DNA of 56,886 bases from Chloroflexota bacterium (GCA_026710945.1 JAPOQA010000021.1:84070-140955); one strand, 5' to 3'; counted from the stretch's first letter, positions 9,308 to 18,688 are shown. Notes: generated by a model from the sequence alone, not told the origin. Translations and numbers: made by a program.

Positions 9308-12300
9308 CTAATCCGCCGGGCCGTGATCTGGTTCGAATACCAACTCCGGTACCACAACTTCCCACTCTTCGCAGCGCAGGTTGTCTTGAAACTGCGTCTC
9401 GGAGGAAACTTTGCTCCACTTAACAACCGCTAAAACTGTGGCAAGTACGCAGCGCATGCCTTCGGGCGGCGTAAAGCTGCTCGCGAGCTGGCCGACGACC
9501 GTCCCCTTGCGATCCAAAAGCTCCCAGCGTCTTGGGCCTGATCGCACACCCAGCGAGTCACCGGGCGAGAGGGCAGCAATGGCGCGATGCAGGGGGGCGC
9601 CGGCTCGCCTGTATCCGGCGAGGCTGAGAAAGATGTCGCGCAGGCTGAGCCGGCGATAGCTGCGCGCCAGCTCCGGCCTTGCCGGCGGCAGGTCGGCGAG
9701 TGGTTCGCGATTCTGCACTGAAGGGATGTCAGATAAGGCGTCCTGGAGTGGTTGCGACTCTGACAGTCGCGCCAGAGCGAGAGTCTGCCGGGCGCGGGTC
9801 ATTGCCACATAGTAAAGTCGACGCGGTGCGTCGTTATCCTCCTCGCGGCCAACGCGATCCCAACCGCCGTCCAGCACGACGACGTGATCGAACTCCAAGC
9901 CTTTGGCGCGGTGAGCGGTCAGCAACAGCAAGCCGCGCTGGCGGCGGCGCACGTCTCGTGCCCACTCCGCCAGCCATTCGATGCAGTGGTCCACTGAGGT
10001 TTCGGAGCCGCTGGTTTCCAACGCGAATTCATCGAATGCTTCAAGCAAGAGTTCAATCCAAGGACCGAAGGGTTGCTCAGCGACCCAGGCTTTCAGGTCA
10101 GCGCTTGAGACTAGACGGGATTCCCTCCCGCGCAGCCAGCTTATGAGCGTTTGCGTTTCCCGTAAGAACCAGACCCCCGTGAACTCTTCGTTCGCCATCT
10201 GCACCGGTATTTCTTCAAGATCACACAGGCTCCGCACCGGATCAAGGTAGCTCCATTCGCGGGCGATTACCGCGCAAGAAGACCAATCCCAGTCTGGCGC
10301 AAGCCCGGACATGCGCTTGAGCTCAGCAACGACCGTCTGCGCCTGGGAGATGGCGGTATCGCCAGCCTGCAATATCTGGACACGGCCTTGAGTCACCGGG
10401 TCTCTCTTAGCCCACGCGCCGCCGGATGGCTCCCTCGCCCGCGCTCGATCAACGCGGATCGGATGACCGGTTTTCATCCGCTGGCGCGCCGCCTCAATGA
10501 CCTTGTTGGACGCCTCAATCACGTTAACAGTAGAGCGATAGTTGTCTGTAAGGTATATGGGTCGTGCCGCGTAGTCCTTTTCAAAGCGGCGAATAAACTC
10601 GACGGATGAGCCATTGAACGCGTAGATGTTCTGATCGTCGTCTCCCACCGCGAACAGGCTTATCTTGTCGTCTTCCTCGGATAGCGTTCTGCCTGCCAGG
10701 GCGGAGATTAGTTCATACTGGTCCGGGCCAATGTCTTGGTACTCGTCAACGAGTATCCAGCGGAAGCCCGCCAAGAGCCGCGATCGATTCTCGTCTGCTT
10801 CATCGGGTTCCAGTCCTTCGCCGCGGAGCAGGTCCACTGCCTGCTTCAGGATAGTCTGGAAATCTCCCTCGTGCAGGCGGTTCGCGCGCCCCGTGAAGCT
10901 CGCGCCAACCAGTTGCATGGCGAGCGCGTGCAAGGTAAGCACAAGCACGCCTTTGGCATCATCCCCGATGAGTTCTCCCAGCCGGCGGCGTATCTCCACC
11001 GCGGCGTGCCGGTTGTAGGCGAGCGCCAGGATGCCGCGGGGGTTCTCACGCTTCGCGCGGATGAGGAAAGCAATGCGGTGCACCAGCACGCGCGTCTTGC
11101 CCGAGCCGGGGCCGGCCAGCACCAAAACGTTCGTCTGTTCACGGTCGTCCGCCACGATACGGCGCTGGATAGGGTTATGGAGGCTTTCGACGATAGTCTG
11201 CCACGACTCGGGCGTAGTTTGACGGGAGATGTCCCGGTTGGGCAGCCAGCGGCGCAGGAATTCTTCTCGGCGCAAACTGAAATAGTCCATGACCATGCGC
11301 AGGGCGTCGGCCATCGCCTCCAGTCCCCGCTGTACATATTCCGCCATCACATGTATCTGGAGCTTCTGCTCATTGTAATGGAGTTCGAGGGGTGTATAGT
11401 CGGCTGAGGCGAAGCCGCGTTGCTCCGGTTTCAGTTGGATGGTCATGGCTGGGCGAAAGACCGTAAGTCCCCTATTGAGCCGAATGACCTCCTGTTCGTG
11501 CAGCCACAGTAGGGCGCGGTCCATCAGTTTCTCGGGACTCTTGACTTGGCTCGCTAGTGTCATGTCGGACTTGATGGCCGCTAGCAACTTGCCTAGTGTT
11601 GTTTCGGCAAGTAGGTCTGTGCCGCGGCTGCCGGGAGGGAGACTGTCCAGCAGGTGATTTAAGAGACGCTTAGCGGCGGCGCGGCGCAGTTCGGCAGTCT
11701 TATTCAAACTTTCCCAGTTGCGCTGCAACGTTATGGAGATGGTTTCCCTATCGTGCTCCCGCACGCCAAGGCTACCACCGCCGCCGCCCTCGCCCCGCCC
11801 GTCGGCGGCAAGGCTGCGGACGATCCGCCGCACGAGTTCGGGTAGAGCGTAGGCGTGCCCCTCGTCCTTGAGCCGTTGCGTGGCCATGCGCAGATGAAGC
11901 AGCCACGTATCGCCCTTTTCCGTTACATGGTCGGTTTCCTGCATGAGGCCGATTAGGGCCTGCTCCAGATTTGCCGCTTGCTCGAAGCGTTGCCGCGAGT
12001 GTCGCTGCACCCCAACGTGCACGAAGGCGGTCAACACCGTGTCGTTGCTGGCAATGCCCAACCGCTCCAGGTCGTACATAGCAGCGCGCACGCCCTCTGG
12101 GCTGAGACCCGACGCGACCATGAGTTCGTCGGTGGAGATGCCTTTGTCGGCATCCGCGTCGATCAGAGCCTCTGCGACTTTCAGCAGTTGGCTGCGGTAG
12201 GTTTCGGCGATCTTGACTTTATTGAGCTTGGCTTCTGCCTCGTTGACAGAACTAACGCGGAGGGAAGACGGAAACACATTGACGCGGTTTACTTCTCGCT

Positions 12301-14428
12301 CCAGTAGTGCCGACTCTTCCAGCCAGGCCACGGCGGTGCGCGTCCGGGTGTCGTCAGTGGCAGAGTCCCGCCTGAAGGCTTTCTCATCGTCCTCGCCCAG
12401 GATTTCGCCGGCGGTGGCCACCACCTCTCCTTTCAGGCGCCCCTTGCGGTCCAGGTTGCGCAGCGCCCGCAGCACGCCGTGGATTTCGCGCCGCGTGAGC
12501 CGCGAACGGGCCGACATGCCGAACTGGCGCTCCACGTCGTCAATCGTGTAGAGCAGCACGCAGCGCGCCCCCTGCTGATCCCGGCCGGCGCGGCCCGCCT
12601 CTTGTAGATAGTTCTCCAAAGAACCGGGGACGTCGGCGTGGATCACCAAACGCACATCCGGCTTATCGATGCCCATGCCGAAGGCGTTGGTGGCGGCGAT
12701 GACGCGCAGTTCGCCGCCAATGAAGCGCTTTTGCACGTTCTTCTTCGTCTCCGGCGGCAGTCCCGCGTGGAAGTATTCCGCCTCCATTCCCTTTGCGTCC
12801 AAGTGGCGTGCGATGTCTTCGGCCTGCTGCCGCGTCGCGCAGTAGACGATGGCGCCGCCCTGCCCGTCAGCGGGTAGATCGGCCGTGAGAATCTGGTGAA
12901 TGTCGTTGAACTTAGCGCCGCTGCTCGTCTGCGCCACCAAGAACTCCAAGTTGGTGCGTTGGGCGCCGCCGTCGCAGACCTTCAGCGCGGCACCGATCTC
13001 ATCCTTGAAATAGTCCACGATTTCCCCTATGACATCGGGCTTGGCTGTCGCGGTCAGGCATAGCACCGGCGGCGTCGGCTCTTCCCCTGCCCGCTTGCGG
13101 ATGAAGCGTCCCACGTAGCGGTAGTCGGGACGGAAGTCATGCCCCCACTTGGAGAGGCAATGGGCCTCGTCCAGCACCCAAGCGCCGATCTCACGCTGCT
13201 CGAGGACACGCTGTACAGAAACGCTGCGCAGTTGCTCCGGCGCGATGATGAGGATGCCGGCATCCCCCAGCCGCACCCGGTCGAGCGCATCGGACCGCTC
13301 GGGCATGGACAAGAGGCTGTTGATGGTAACGCAAGAGCCAATGCCCCGTGCCTCAAGGCCTGCCACCTGGTCGGCCATGAGCGCAACCAAAGGCGAGATC
13401 ACTACGGTCAACGCGCCGGTTTTGTCGTAGCGGGAGAGTGCGGGTATCTGATAGCACACCGACTTGCCGGCGCCGGTGGGTAGAATGCCAAGCACGTGCT
13501 CCCCGACCATGGCGGCCTCGACGATGGACTGCTGCATGGGCCGGCCGGACTCGTCCGACGGCTCAGGACGGAATTCGGGAAAACCGAACCAGCGCGTAAG
13601 CTCCTTGCGGACGTCGTGCCGTTCCCGGCACCATTCACAGGCGGGATCGGCGCAGGCAGTGTCGCGCAAGCGGCGCACCAGGAGTCCCGCAGCGGGAAAC
13701 TGGTGTCGTACCCAGGGAGGCATCACTGAATTGCCTCCGGAAACCGACAGCCACGCTAGCGCATAGGCCAACGGCCAACTCAGGTGGGACGCATCAGCTA
13801 TGGCTTCATTCGTATGAGTTGCACAGGCGTTGTCAGCCAATTGTCTCCGGATTGCCTCGTGCGCCTCAGAATCGGTCGGCCTGCCCGTCTGCCGGAGCAA
13901 CGTGAATACCCAATCAAAGCCGGTGCCATCTTGTACGCTTGTCAGCCAATGCCAGGCTAGTTGCAGGTCGGTCGGCGCAGCGCGCAGAGCCTTCTGCTGG
14001 TCGCTAAACACCTCCAGCGTAAGCCGCGCATCCAGCTCCGGATCGTTAATCTTGCCGCGCCGCAGTTGCCCGTCCTGGTAGTGCTTAACCAAGTGGTGAT
14101 AGGGATTGCGCGGGAAGGCGAGAGGATTGAGCCGAAGTGTGTCCACGGCCGGCAGCCGCAGTAGCCGTAGGCTAGGATTAGCAGCTTGCAGCCTGGGCAA
14201 ATCAAAGGCGATTAGATTGTGGCCGAGCAGAAAGTCCGCGCCGCCACTGAGAATGTCCAGTTGAGACAATGCGGCGGACAATCCTTGGCCGCCTGCGGGG
14301 AAGACAACAGACTTGCCGATGTCCGGGCGCACTCCCGCTAACGCGAAGATGCGGTCGTCGCGAGTGCTAACTTCCAAGTCTAAACTGAGGCAACGGAAGA
14401 AAGGCCGGCCTGTTTCGTCAGTCACCAC
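9308..14428 (-). CDS. Trifunctional DEDD exonuclease-RecQ-UvrD fusion helicase
   Basis: 1706 residues. (1) An N-terminal DnaQ/RNase-D-like 3'-5' exonuclease fold: LDLEV (Asp17, Glu19), LLGHNLIAFD (about 68-76), DPELDAR (about 129-135). (2) A Cys cluster C259-x4-C264-x2-C267-x3-H271 that could bind zinc. (3) A RecQ helicase: Walker A PTGAGKS (about 317-323), DEAH 420-423, then FGMGIDKPDVR and QEAGRAGRD, followed by winged-helix-like parts. (4) A UvrD/Rep SF1 helicase: AGPGSGKTR near 1105, VDEYQD near 1228, GDDDQNIY, DNYRST near 1298, TAHRAKGLEFD near 1510, YYVAMTRAR near 1543. These point to DNA repair or recombination-fork processing. The start is GTG with a weak ribosome site and no nearby alternative. 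Monocistronic. Confidence 0.92.
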   Translation of the reverse strand: MVTDETGRPFFRCLSLDLEVSTRDDRIFALAGVRPDIGKSVVFPAGGQGLSAALSQLDILSGGADFLLGHNLIAFDLPRLQAANPSLRLLRLPAVDTLRLNPLAFPRNPYHHLVKHYQDGQLRRGKINDPELDARLTLEVFSDQQKALRAAPTDLQLAWHWLTSVQDGTGFDWVFTLLRQTGRPTDSEAHEAIRRQLADNACATHTNEAIADASHLSWPLAYALAWLSVSGGNSVMPPWVRHQFPAAGLLVRRLRDTACADPACEWCRERHDVRKELTRWFGFPEFRPEPSDESGRPMQQSIVEAAMVGEHVLGILPTGAGKSVCYQIPALSRYDKTGALTVVISPLVALMADQVAGLEARGIGSCVTINSLLSMPERSDALDRVRLGDAGILIIAPEQLRSVSVQRVLEQREIGAWVLDEAHCLSKWGHDFRPDYRYVGRFIRKRAGEEPTPPVLCLTATAKPDVIGEIVDYFKDEIGAALKVCDGGAQRTNLEFLVAQTSSGAKFNDIHQILTADLPADGQGGAIVYCATRQQAEDIARHLDAKGMEAEYFHAGLPPETKKNVQKRFIGGELRVIAATNAFGMGIDKPDVRLVIHADVPGSLENYLQEAGRAGRDQQGARCVLLYTIDDVERQFGMSARSRLTRREIHGVLRALRNLDRKGRLKGEVVATAGEILGEDDEKAFRRDSATDDTRTRTAVAWLEESALLEREVNRVNVFPSSLRVSSVNEAEAKLNKVKIAETYRSQLLKVAEALIDADADKGISTDELMVASGLSPEGVRAAMYDLERLGIASNDTVLTAFVHVGVQRHSRQRFEQAANLEQALIGLMQETDHVTEKGDTWLLHLRMATQRLKDEGHAYALPELVRRIVRSLAADGRGEGGGGGSLGVREHDRETISITLQRNWESLNKTAELRRAAAKRLLNHLLDSLPPGSRGTDLLAETTLGKLLAAIKSDMTLASQVKSPEKLMDRALLWLHEQEVIRLNRGLTVFRPAMTIQLKPEQRGFASADYTPLELHYNEQKLQIHVMAEYVQRGLEAMADALRMVMDYFSLRREEFLRRWLPNRDISRQTTPESWQTIVESLHNPIQRRIVADDREQTNVLVLAGPGSGKTRVLVHRIAFLIRAKRENPRGILALAYNRHAAVEIRRRLGELIGDDAKGVLVLTLHALAMQLVGASFTGRANRLHEGDFQTILKQAVDLLRGEGLEPDEADENRSRLLAGFRWILVDEYQDIGPDQYELISALAGRTLSEEDDKISLFAVGDDDQNIYAFNGSSVEFIRRFEKDYAARPIYLTDNYRSTVNVIEASNKVIEAARQRMKTGHPIRVDRARAREPSGGAWAKRDPVTQGRVQILQAGDTAISQAQTVVAELKRMSGLAPDWDWSSCAVIAREWSYLDPVRSLCDLEEIPVQMANEEFTGVWFLRETQTLISWLRGRESRLVSSADLKAWVAEQPFGPWIELLLEAFDEFALETSGSETSVDHCIEWLAEWARDVRRRQRGLLLLTAHRAKGLEFDHVVVLDGGWDRVGREEDNDAPRRLYYVAMTRARQTLALARLSESQPLQDALSDIPSVQNREPLADLPPARPELARSYRRLSLRDIFLSLAGYRRAGAPLHRAIAALSPGDSLGVRSGPRRWELLDRKGTVVGQLASSFTPPEGMRCVLATVLAVVKWSKVSSETQFQDNLRCEEWEVVVPELVFEPDHGPAD

Positions 14429-14498
14429 CCTGAATCCGTCCGTAGTCTATACAAGCTCGGATTCACTCGACGTCACACTGGCTTCGAAGAGGATACTC

Positions 14499-14516
14499 AC
14501 TATCCCTATGGATAGT
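14499..14516. promoter_or_regulatory. Palindrome upstream of the fusion helicase, possible operator
   Basis: ACTATCC-CTAT-GGATAGT is a perfect 7-bp inverted repeat with a 4-base centre, 70 bases before the helicase start. On the minus strand TATACT directly adjoins it and could be a -10 box. A repressor site is a guess; no LexA consensus is present. Confidence 0.3.
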
Positions 14517-14528
14517 ATAGTACAAGAC

Positions 14529-14784
14529 AAACTAAAGGATGAACGGACGCATTTCTTGCTCTGTTAGTTGGCGCCTTGCGCGTATTCCTCGACGGGAAAC
14601 CACATAGTTGCCGTACGAAGCTGAGGTGCTTATCGGCTTCACAGAGAGATAACTTGATCTTAGGAATTTTCCTTGGCGGAGCGCATTAGCACCCTATCGG
14701 AATGTCTTCAAATCAGACGAGGTTGTGTCTCAACGGACTCAAGAGAAGAATGCGCTGACGGACCAGGTTGAGGTAAAGAGCAGC
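14529..14784. other. Intergenic region without recognised gene
   Basis: Region between the divergent helicase and cupin genes. Apart from the palindrome at 14499-14516 nothing was recognised. An alternative GTG start of the cupin gene lies at 14725. Confidence 0.35.
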
Positions 14785-15201
14785 ATGAACGAGGACTTTG
14801 GCTACAAGCTAGCCGGCGCGAACTACGACACGCTGGCGCCGGATGGATCGGAAATCCGACTATTGTCGGCAACCAGCCGCGGCAGCATGGTCCACTGTAC
14901 GCTAAACCCCGGGGAGGTATCCATGGCCGTCGCGCACAGGACGGTTGAGGAGGTCTGGTACTTCTTGGAGGGTACGGGCCACGTGTGGCGGCGAGAAGGA
15001 AGTCGGGAGCGGATTGTGAACGTGGCTCCAGGCGCGAGCCTCTCGCTCCCGGTTGGTACGCACTTCCAGTTCCGGACAACCGGGAACAGGCCGTTGCGTT
15101 TCATAATTGTCACGATGCCCCCTTGGCCGGGCGAGGACGAGGCCTATCCTGTTCCCGGCCATTGGCCGGTGAATGGGGGAGAGGGGCGAAGCGGGACGTA
15201 A
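14785..15201 (+). CDS. Cupin-domain protein
   Basis: About 138 residues from the ATG at 14785. A longer start (GTG 14725) has its Shine-Dalgarno-like GAGG too close to be convincing. It is a single-domain cupin: motif 1 is VAHRTVEEVWYFLEGTGHVW, motif 2 LPVGTHFQFRTTG. Canonical motif 1 carries two His and a Glu. Here His in AHRTVEE and the Glu pair are present, but the second His of the usual HxH is replaced by Arg, so metal binding is uncertain. The C-terminus (MPPWPGEDEAYPVPGHWPVN) is typical of small stand-alone cupins in the sugar-epimerase-like group. Function unknown. Confidence 0.8.
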   Translation: MNEDFGYKLAGANYDTLAPDGSEIRLLSATSRGSMVHCTLNPGEVSMAVAHRTVEEVWYFLEGTGHVWRREGSRERIVNVAPGASLSLPVGTHFQFRTTGNRPLRFIIVTMPPWPGEDEAYPVPGHWPVNGGEGRSGT

Positions 15202-15409
15202 GTGTTCATGCGCAATGCGGTACAGCCTCGCGAGCAGGCATGGCGTACGGTGCCGCGCCTAACGGCTCATGCTGCATTAGTCCCGTCGCGTCACGATCGT
15301 TTTGTGCCTTCCGCAAGGTTGCTTCTCACAGAGGCTGAGTATAGCGGGAAGTCTATTGCGAAAGACGATGCGACCTGAGGTTAGGCCTGCAACACCCATG
15401 TCCTGTCGG

Positions 15410-15802
15410 CTACACCAGGGTTGCCTCATCCACCAGTTTTGCGGCCTTCTCGCGGTCTTCGGCGGCGAGCGCCACGATGGTGAAGCCGGCGTTGCGCTCG
15501 AGAATGTGCAGACTCTGTATATTGACGCCTGCCTGCTTGAACCGCTCAGCCACCTTGGCGAGAGCGCCCGGTTCGTCCGGCAGCCGGAGCACTAGAGACT
15601 CGTCAGTAACTGCTTTGAAGCCGGCATTTGTGAGCTCGCGCAGGGCCGCGTCTTGGGCGTCGGTCGTAAGTGTAATGGTGCCGCGTTCTTCGAGCCCCTC
15701 GGCGCTGATGGTCTCTATGTTGATCCCCGCATCGGCCAGCGCCCGGCTGATGTCGGCAATGACGCCGATTTCGTTCTTTGCTAAGACAGTTATCCTATTC
15801 AT
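15410..15802 (-). CDS. Double ACT-domain protein
   Basis: 130 residues made of two ACT modules. The first is MNRITVLAKNEIGVIADISRA to about 62. The second starts at about 66 (DESLVLRLPDEPGALAKVAE). Each has the NxIGVIADI or DEPGALAKV turn where ACT domains bind amino acids. Such stand-alone double-ACT proteins are usually allosteric sensors or regulators. Its ATG overlaps the stop of the upstream histidine decarboxylase gene (ATGA, 15799-15802), so the two are translationally coupled. This suggests, but does not show, a role in sensing histidine or tuning the decarboxylase. Confidence 0.88.
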   Translation of the reverse strand: MNRITVLAKNEIGVIADISRALADAGINIETISAEGLEERGTITLTTDAQDAALRELTNAGFKAVTDESLVLRLPDEPGALAKVAERFKQAGVNIQSLHILERNAGFTIVALAAEDREKAAKLVDEATLV

Positions 15803-16932
15803 CCCTGTGTCCTTTCGTGTGGCTGCTGTTCCAGGCAGTCGGCGATGACCAGATCGATAGTTTCACGAGTCACGTGGGGCATGGTAATGAGGTGGGCGAT
15901 GTCCTCGTATGGCGCGAGTTGCCACTTGCGCACCACGGCTGCCGGCGGCTTGGGAAAAACAACCGTGACCGAGTTCTTGTTTCGCCACGCCGGGATGCCG
16001 CGGTCATTGAATCTGCCTACCGCATACGCGGCCACCGCCAGGCACTCGGCTACGATCTCGCGATAGCCGTCCAGACCGTGCTGCTGCAGAGCGTACCACA
16101 GCATGAGCGGTGTGAAGGCGTTACGCGATCCTGCCAGGGTTGTATCCAGCACGCCGACGTATTCGATCGAGCGGGCGATGCGCGCCACGTAATCGGCCCG
16201 CGTCAGGGCGACTCCACAAGGCAGCGGCGAGCCAATCATCTTGTGGCCGCTGATCGAAACGCTATCGAACCCAGCAGCGAACCCATAGGGCTGCGGATCG
16301 TCCACAAACGGCAGGATCATACCGCTGAGGGCCGCGTCCGCGTGAATGTGGTAGCCCGTGATCGCCAGGTCGTCCAGAATCTCGCGCACCTTGCCCACGT
16401 CGTCCACGGCGCCTTTCATCGTGGTGCCGACGTTCGCCAAAACGATGACGGGCGCGTCGCGGTTGATGCGGATGGTCTCGCGCAGGTCGTCGTAGTCAAT
16501 CTCGCCGTTATCCTGGCTCTTGATCATGATATTGCGCGCCTTCAGGACGCGGAGGATCTTGACCACGCTGTAGTGCGTATCCTGTGAGAAGTAGACCACG
16601 CCATCGGGAAACATCTCGCGGGCCAGGTAAAGCCCATACATGTTGCCCTCGGTGCCGCCGGAGGTGACGTAGCCCCAGGCCTCGTCGCGTGGCAGATGCA
16701 TCAGGTCCGCGAACGTCCTGATGACCTCCCTTTCCAGCTCATGCGAGTTGCTTTGAAAATTGCTGTCGTGAAAGGGATCACCCACGTTGTTGGCGCTGTA
16801 GCTGAGAAAGGGCAGCAAGGCGCTGTAGTCGAAGTCCAGATTGCAGGGATAGCCTACCGCGCGCTCTCGCAAATCGGCAAAGTCGCGCAAGAGGTCGTCG
16901 AGCCGCTCTTGTGTCTTGGTCATGGTCCGCAT
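15799..16932 (-). CDS. hdc: PLP-dependent histidine decarboxylase
   Basis: 377 residues, the length of the PLP-type bacterial histidine decarboxylases, which convert histidine to histamine and CO2. Visible features are the NNVGDPFHDSNFQSNSHELE substrate region, TSGGTEGNMYG (90-100), His120 in SQDTHYS that stacks on PLP, Asp199 in HADAAL, and the Schiff-base Lys231 in SISGHKMIG. The QQHG...YREI and GSRNAFTPL parts also fit this subgroup. Related group II decarboxylases (aspartate, glutamate, serine) are the alternative; the match to HDC is better. AGGAG lies seven bases before the ATG. The stop overlaps the ACT gene's start, so it is an operon of two. Confidence 0.88.
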   Translation of the reverse strand: MRTMTKTQERLDDLLRDFADLRERAVGYPCNLDFDYSALLPFLSYSANNVGDPFHDSNFQSNSHELEREVIRTFADLMHLPRDEAWGYVTSGGTEGNMYGLYLAREMFPDGVVYFSQDTHYSVVKILRVLKARNIMIKSQDNGEIDYDDLRETIRINRDAPVIVLANVGTTMKGAVDDVGKVREILDDLAITGYHIHADAALSGMILPFVDDPQPYGFAAGFDSVSISGHKMIGSPLPCGVALTRADYVARIARSIEYVGVLDTTLAGSRNAFTPLMLWYALQQHGLDGYREIVAECLAVAAYAVGRFNDRGIPAWRNKNSVTVVFPKPPAAVVRKWQLAPYEDIAHLITMPHVTRETIDLVIADCLEQQPHERTQG

Positions 16933-17119
16933 TGCTGACTCCTGGCTGCAGTGTTCCAGATTCGAGCATAGTGCAAGCGGGCCAATAAATCCAATTCGGA
17001 ATGATATGTGAAGTCGATTATAGAATACATACCCCTGTCAGGGGAAAGGGGGGAAGGATGTAGCGGGGAGTTAATGAGAAGCCCGCCGCGAGAGGTACCG
17101 GCCGTGTGAGACGCAGAGG

Positions 17120-17402
17120 AGGAGACCTTTGCGCAACTCAAGCGGTAGCGAAATAGTTCCCTCTCCCTCGACGGAGATCTTTGCATAACCCTCGCCACAG
17201 CGCGGATGTCCCCTCTCCCTCGACGGGAGAGGGCTAGAGCCTGCCCCGTACGTGATACGGGGGTGAGGGTGGATCTCCTGAAATCTCTCCATATGCACAC
17301 CGAGTCTGCCCTGATACGTCTTGACACTGCCCAGCGTAAAGGGCCGTCGTACCAAAAAGACCCCCTCACCCCAACCCTCTCCTCCAGGAGAGGGAGTGCC
17401 CC
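17120..17402. repeat. Long composite repeat, copy A
   Basis: A CTC-rich unit comprising GAGACCTTTGCG, the hairpin CCCTCTCCCTCGACGGGAGAGGG, and a second hairpin CCCCGTA/TACGGGG. It continues with GGTGAGGGTG, CTCCTGAAATCTCTCCATATG, and at the far end the CCCCTCACCCC-AACCCTCTCC palindrome with AGGAGAGGGAG. The same order recurs at 37938-38222 and, truncated by the window edge, at 56690-56886. It fills most of the space between hdc and the binding-protein gene. No gene is seen. Confidence 0.85.
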
Positions 17403-17454
17403 GACATTACTTAGTTGGGCCGCGAGGCCAACCCATCCGGCGCCGAAGCCAATT

Positions 17455-18462
17455 TCACTGCACGAGATCGGGATGAAGCAGCTTCGCCACGTCGAAGACG
17501 CCTTCCACAATATAGTGCGACAGCGTAGACAAGTGGCGCGCCGGTACGGTGTAAATGTGGCCGTTCTTTTTCGCGTTCACGTTCGCCAGAGCGGGATGAT
17601 TGCTGAAGTTTTCCTGCCACTTGGCATTGTCTTCCGGCGCGAATTCGTCGGTAATGATCACGTCGGGATTGAGTTCCACGATCTTCTCCAGCGATATCTC
17701 GCCAAAGGGACCGTCCAGCACCTCATCGCCGAGGTTGATACCGCCGGCGCGCTGCACGATGTCGCTGAAGGTCGAGCCCTTGCCGGCGGAACTGCCAAAG
17801 GCCGTGTAGAACAGGACGCGGGGCTTGGTCTCCGCCTTGGCTACCTGTGCCTCAATTGCCGCCAGCCGCTCCTCCATGGCGGCGATCAGTTCCTCAGCCC
17901 GCGCCTCATCACCGGTGAGGTGCGCGACGAAACGAATGTTGTCCGCCACTTGACCAACCGAATCGAAGAGCGACACCACCACGACCGGAATCCCGGCGTC
18001 CCTCAGCAACTTTATATGGTCGGGATTGTTGTACGTAGCAGCCAAGACAAGGTCCGGTTCCAGGGCGATGATCTGCTCCGGATCGGACTGCACGGTGTTC
18101 TCGACCTGCCGGGCAATCTCGCTCACGTTCGTCCACATCGAGTCTCCGGCCAGATAGGTCACGCCACGTACGCGTGCCGTATCAACCAGCGAGAGCAGGA
18201 TTTCGTCTGTGCCCAAGGTGAGTGAAACTATACGTTGCGGCTGCTGGGGGATGGTTACCTTGCTCCCCAGACCATCCGTGATCGTGCGCGGAAAGCCCTG
18301 GCTGTCCGCGGATGTTGCTTCCGCCGCGACGGGCGCGGCTCCTTGCTCCCCTGGCGCGGCGACCGGTTGCACGGCGCAACCGGCCAAGAGTACCGCCAAA
18401 GCAATGAGCAGACTTAACAGCGAGCGTCGGGTACGCCCTTGCGTGCGCGTACGTGAATCCAT
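17455..18462 (-). CDS. ABC transporter substrate-binding lipoprotein, iron-siderophore/B12 type
   Basis: The ATG at 18462 follows AGGAGGAAGG; the longer frame upstream has no ribosome site. About 335 residues. A lipoprotein signal (RRSLLSLLIALAVLLAGC, Cys29) is followed by an Ala/Pro linker and a periplasmic-binding-protein domain of the FecB/BtuF class: ITDGLGSKVTIPQQPQRIVSLTLGTDEILLSL, then EPDLVLAA, and DAGIPVVVV. The later NPDVIITDEF and VPARHLSTLSHYIVEGVFDVAKLL also fit. The family binds ferric siderophores, haem or cobalamin outside the membrane for an FecCD/BtuC permease. No permease or ATPase gene is adjacent, so the ligand and partner are unknown. Confidence 0.88.
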   Translation of the reverse strand: MDSRTRTQGRTRRSLLSLLIALAVLLAGCAVQPVAAPGEQGAAPVAAEATSADSQGFPRTITDGLGSKVTIPQQPQRIVSLTLGTDEILLSLVDTARVRGVTYLAGDSMWTNVSEIARQVENTVQSDPEQIIALEPDLVLAATYNNPDHIKLLRDAGIPVVVVSLFDSVGQVADNIRFVAHLTGDEARAEELIAAMEERLAAIEAQVAKAETKPRVLFYTAFGSSAGKGSTFSDIVQRAGGINLGDEVLDGPFGEISLEKIVELNPDVIITDEFAPEDNAKWQENFSNHPALANVNAKKNGHIYTVPARHLSTLSHYIVEGVFDVAKLLHPDLVQ

Positions 18463-18614
18463 GGAATCCCTTCCTCCTCGTGGGGACTGCAGCAAAGCGG
18501 CACTGCCACTGTGCAGGAGAGAGCAAGCCGCCGAGAACGGCAGACGGAAAGAAAACCGAAAGATCGTTCTGAACGAAAGGGGCAATTGCGCCGGAGCGAG
18601 TCCGGCCCAACCGG

Positions 18615-18688
18615 TCTCCCTGGGGCGACTCGAACGCCCGACACGCAGTTTAGGAAACTGCTGCTCTATCCAACTGAGCTACAGGGAG
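18615..18688 (-). tRNA. tRNA-Arg (anticodon CCT)
   Basis: Minus-strand cloverleaf: acceptor CTCCCTG/CAGGGAG, D arm GCTC-AGTTGGAT-AGAGC, and anticodon stem GCAGT/ACTGC with loop TTCCTAA (anticodon CCT, reading AGG). The T arm is GGGCG-TTCGAGT-CGCCC, discriminator A. CCA is not encoded; the bases after the discriminator are CCG. Confidence 0.93.

Noticed and set aside
15778-16587. A 269-codon plus-strand frame opposite hdc.
   Set aside because: Antisense shadow of a confidently identified gene.
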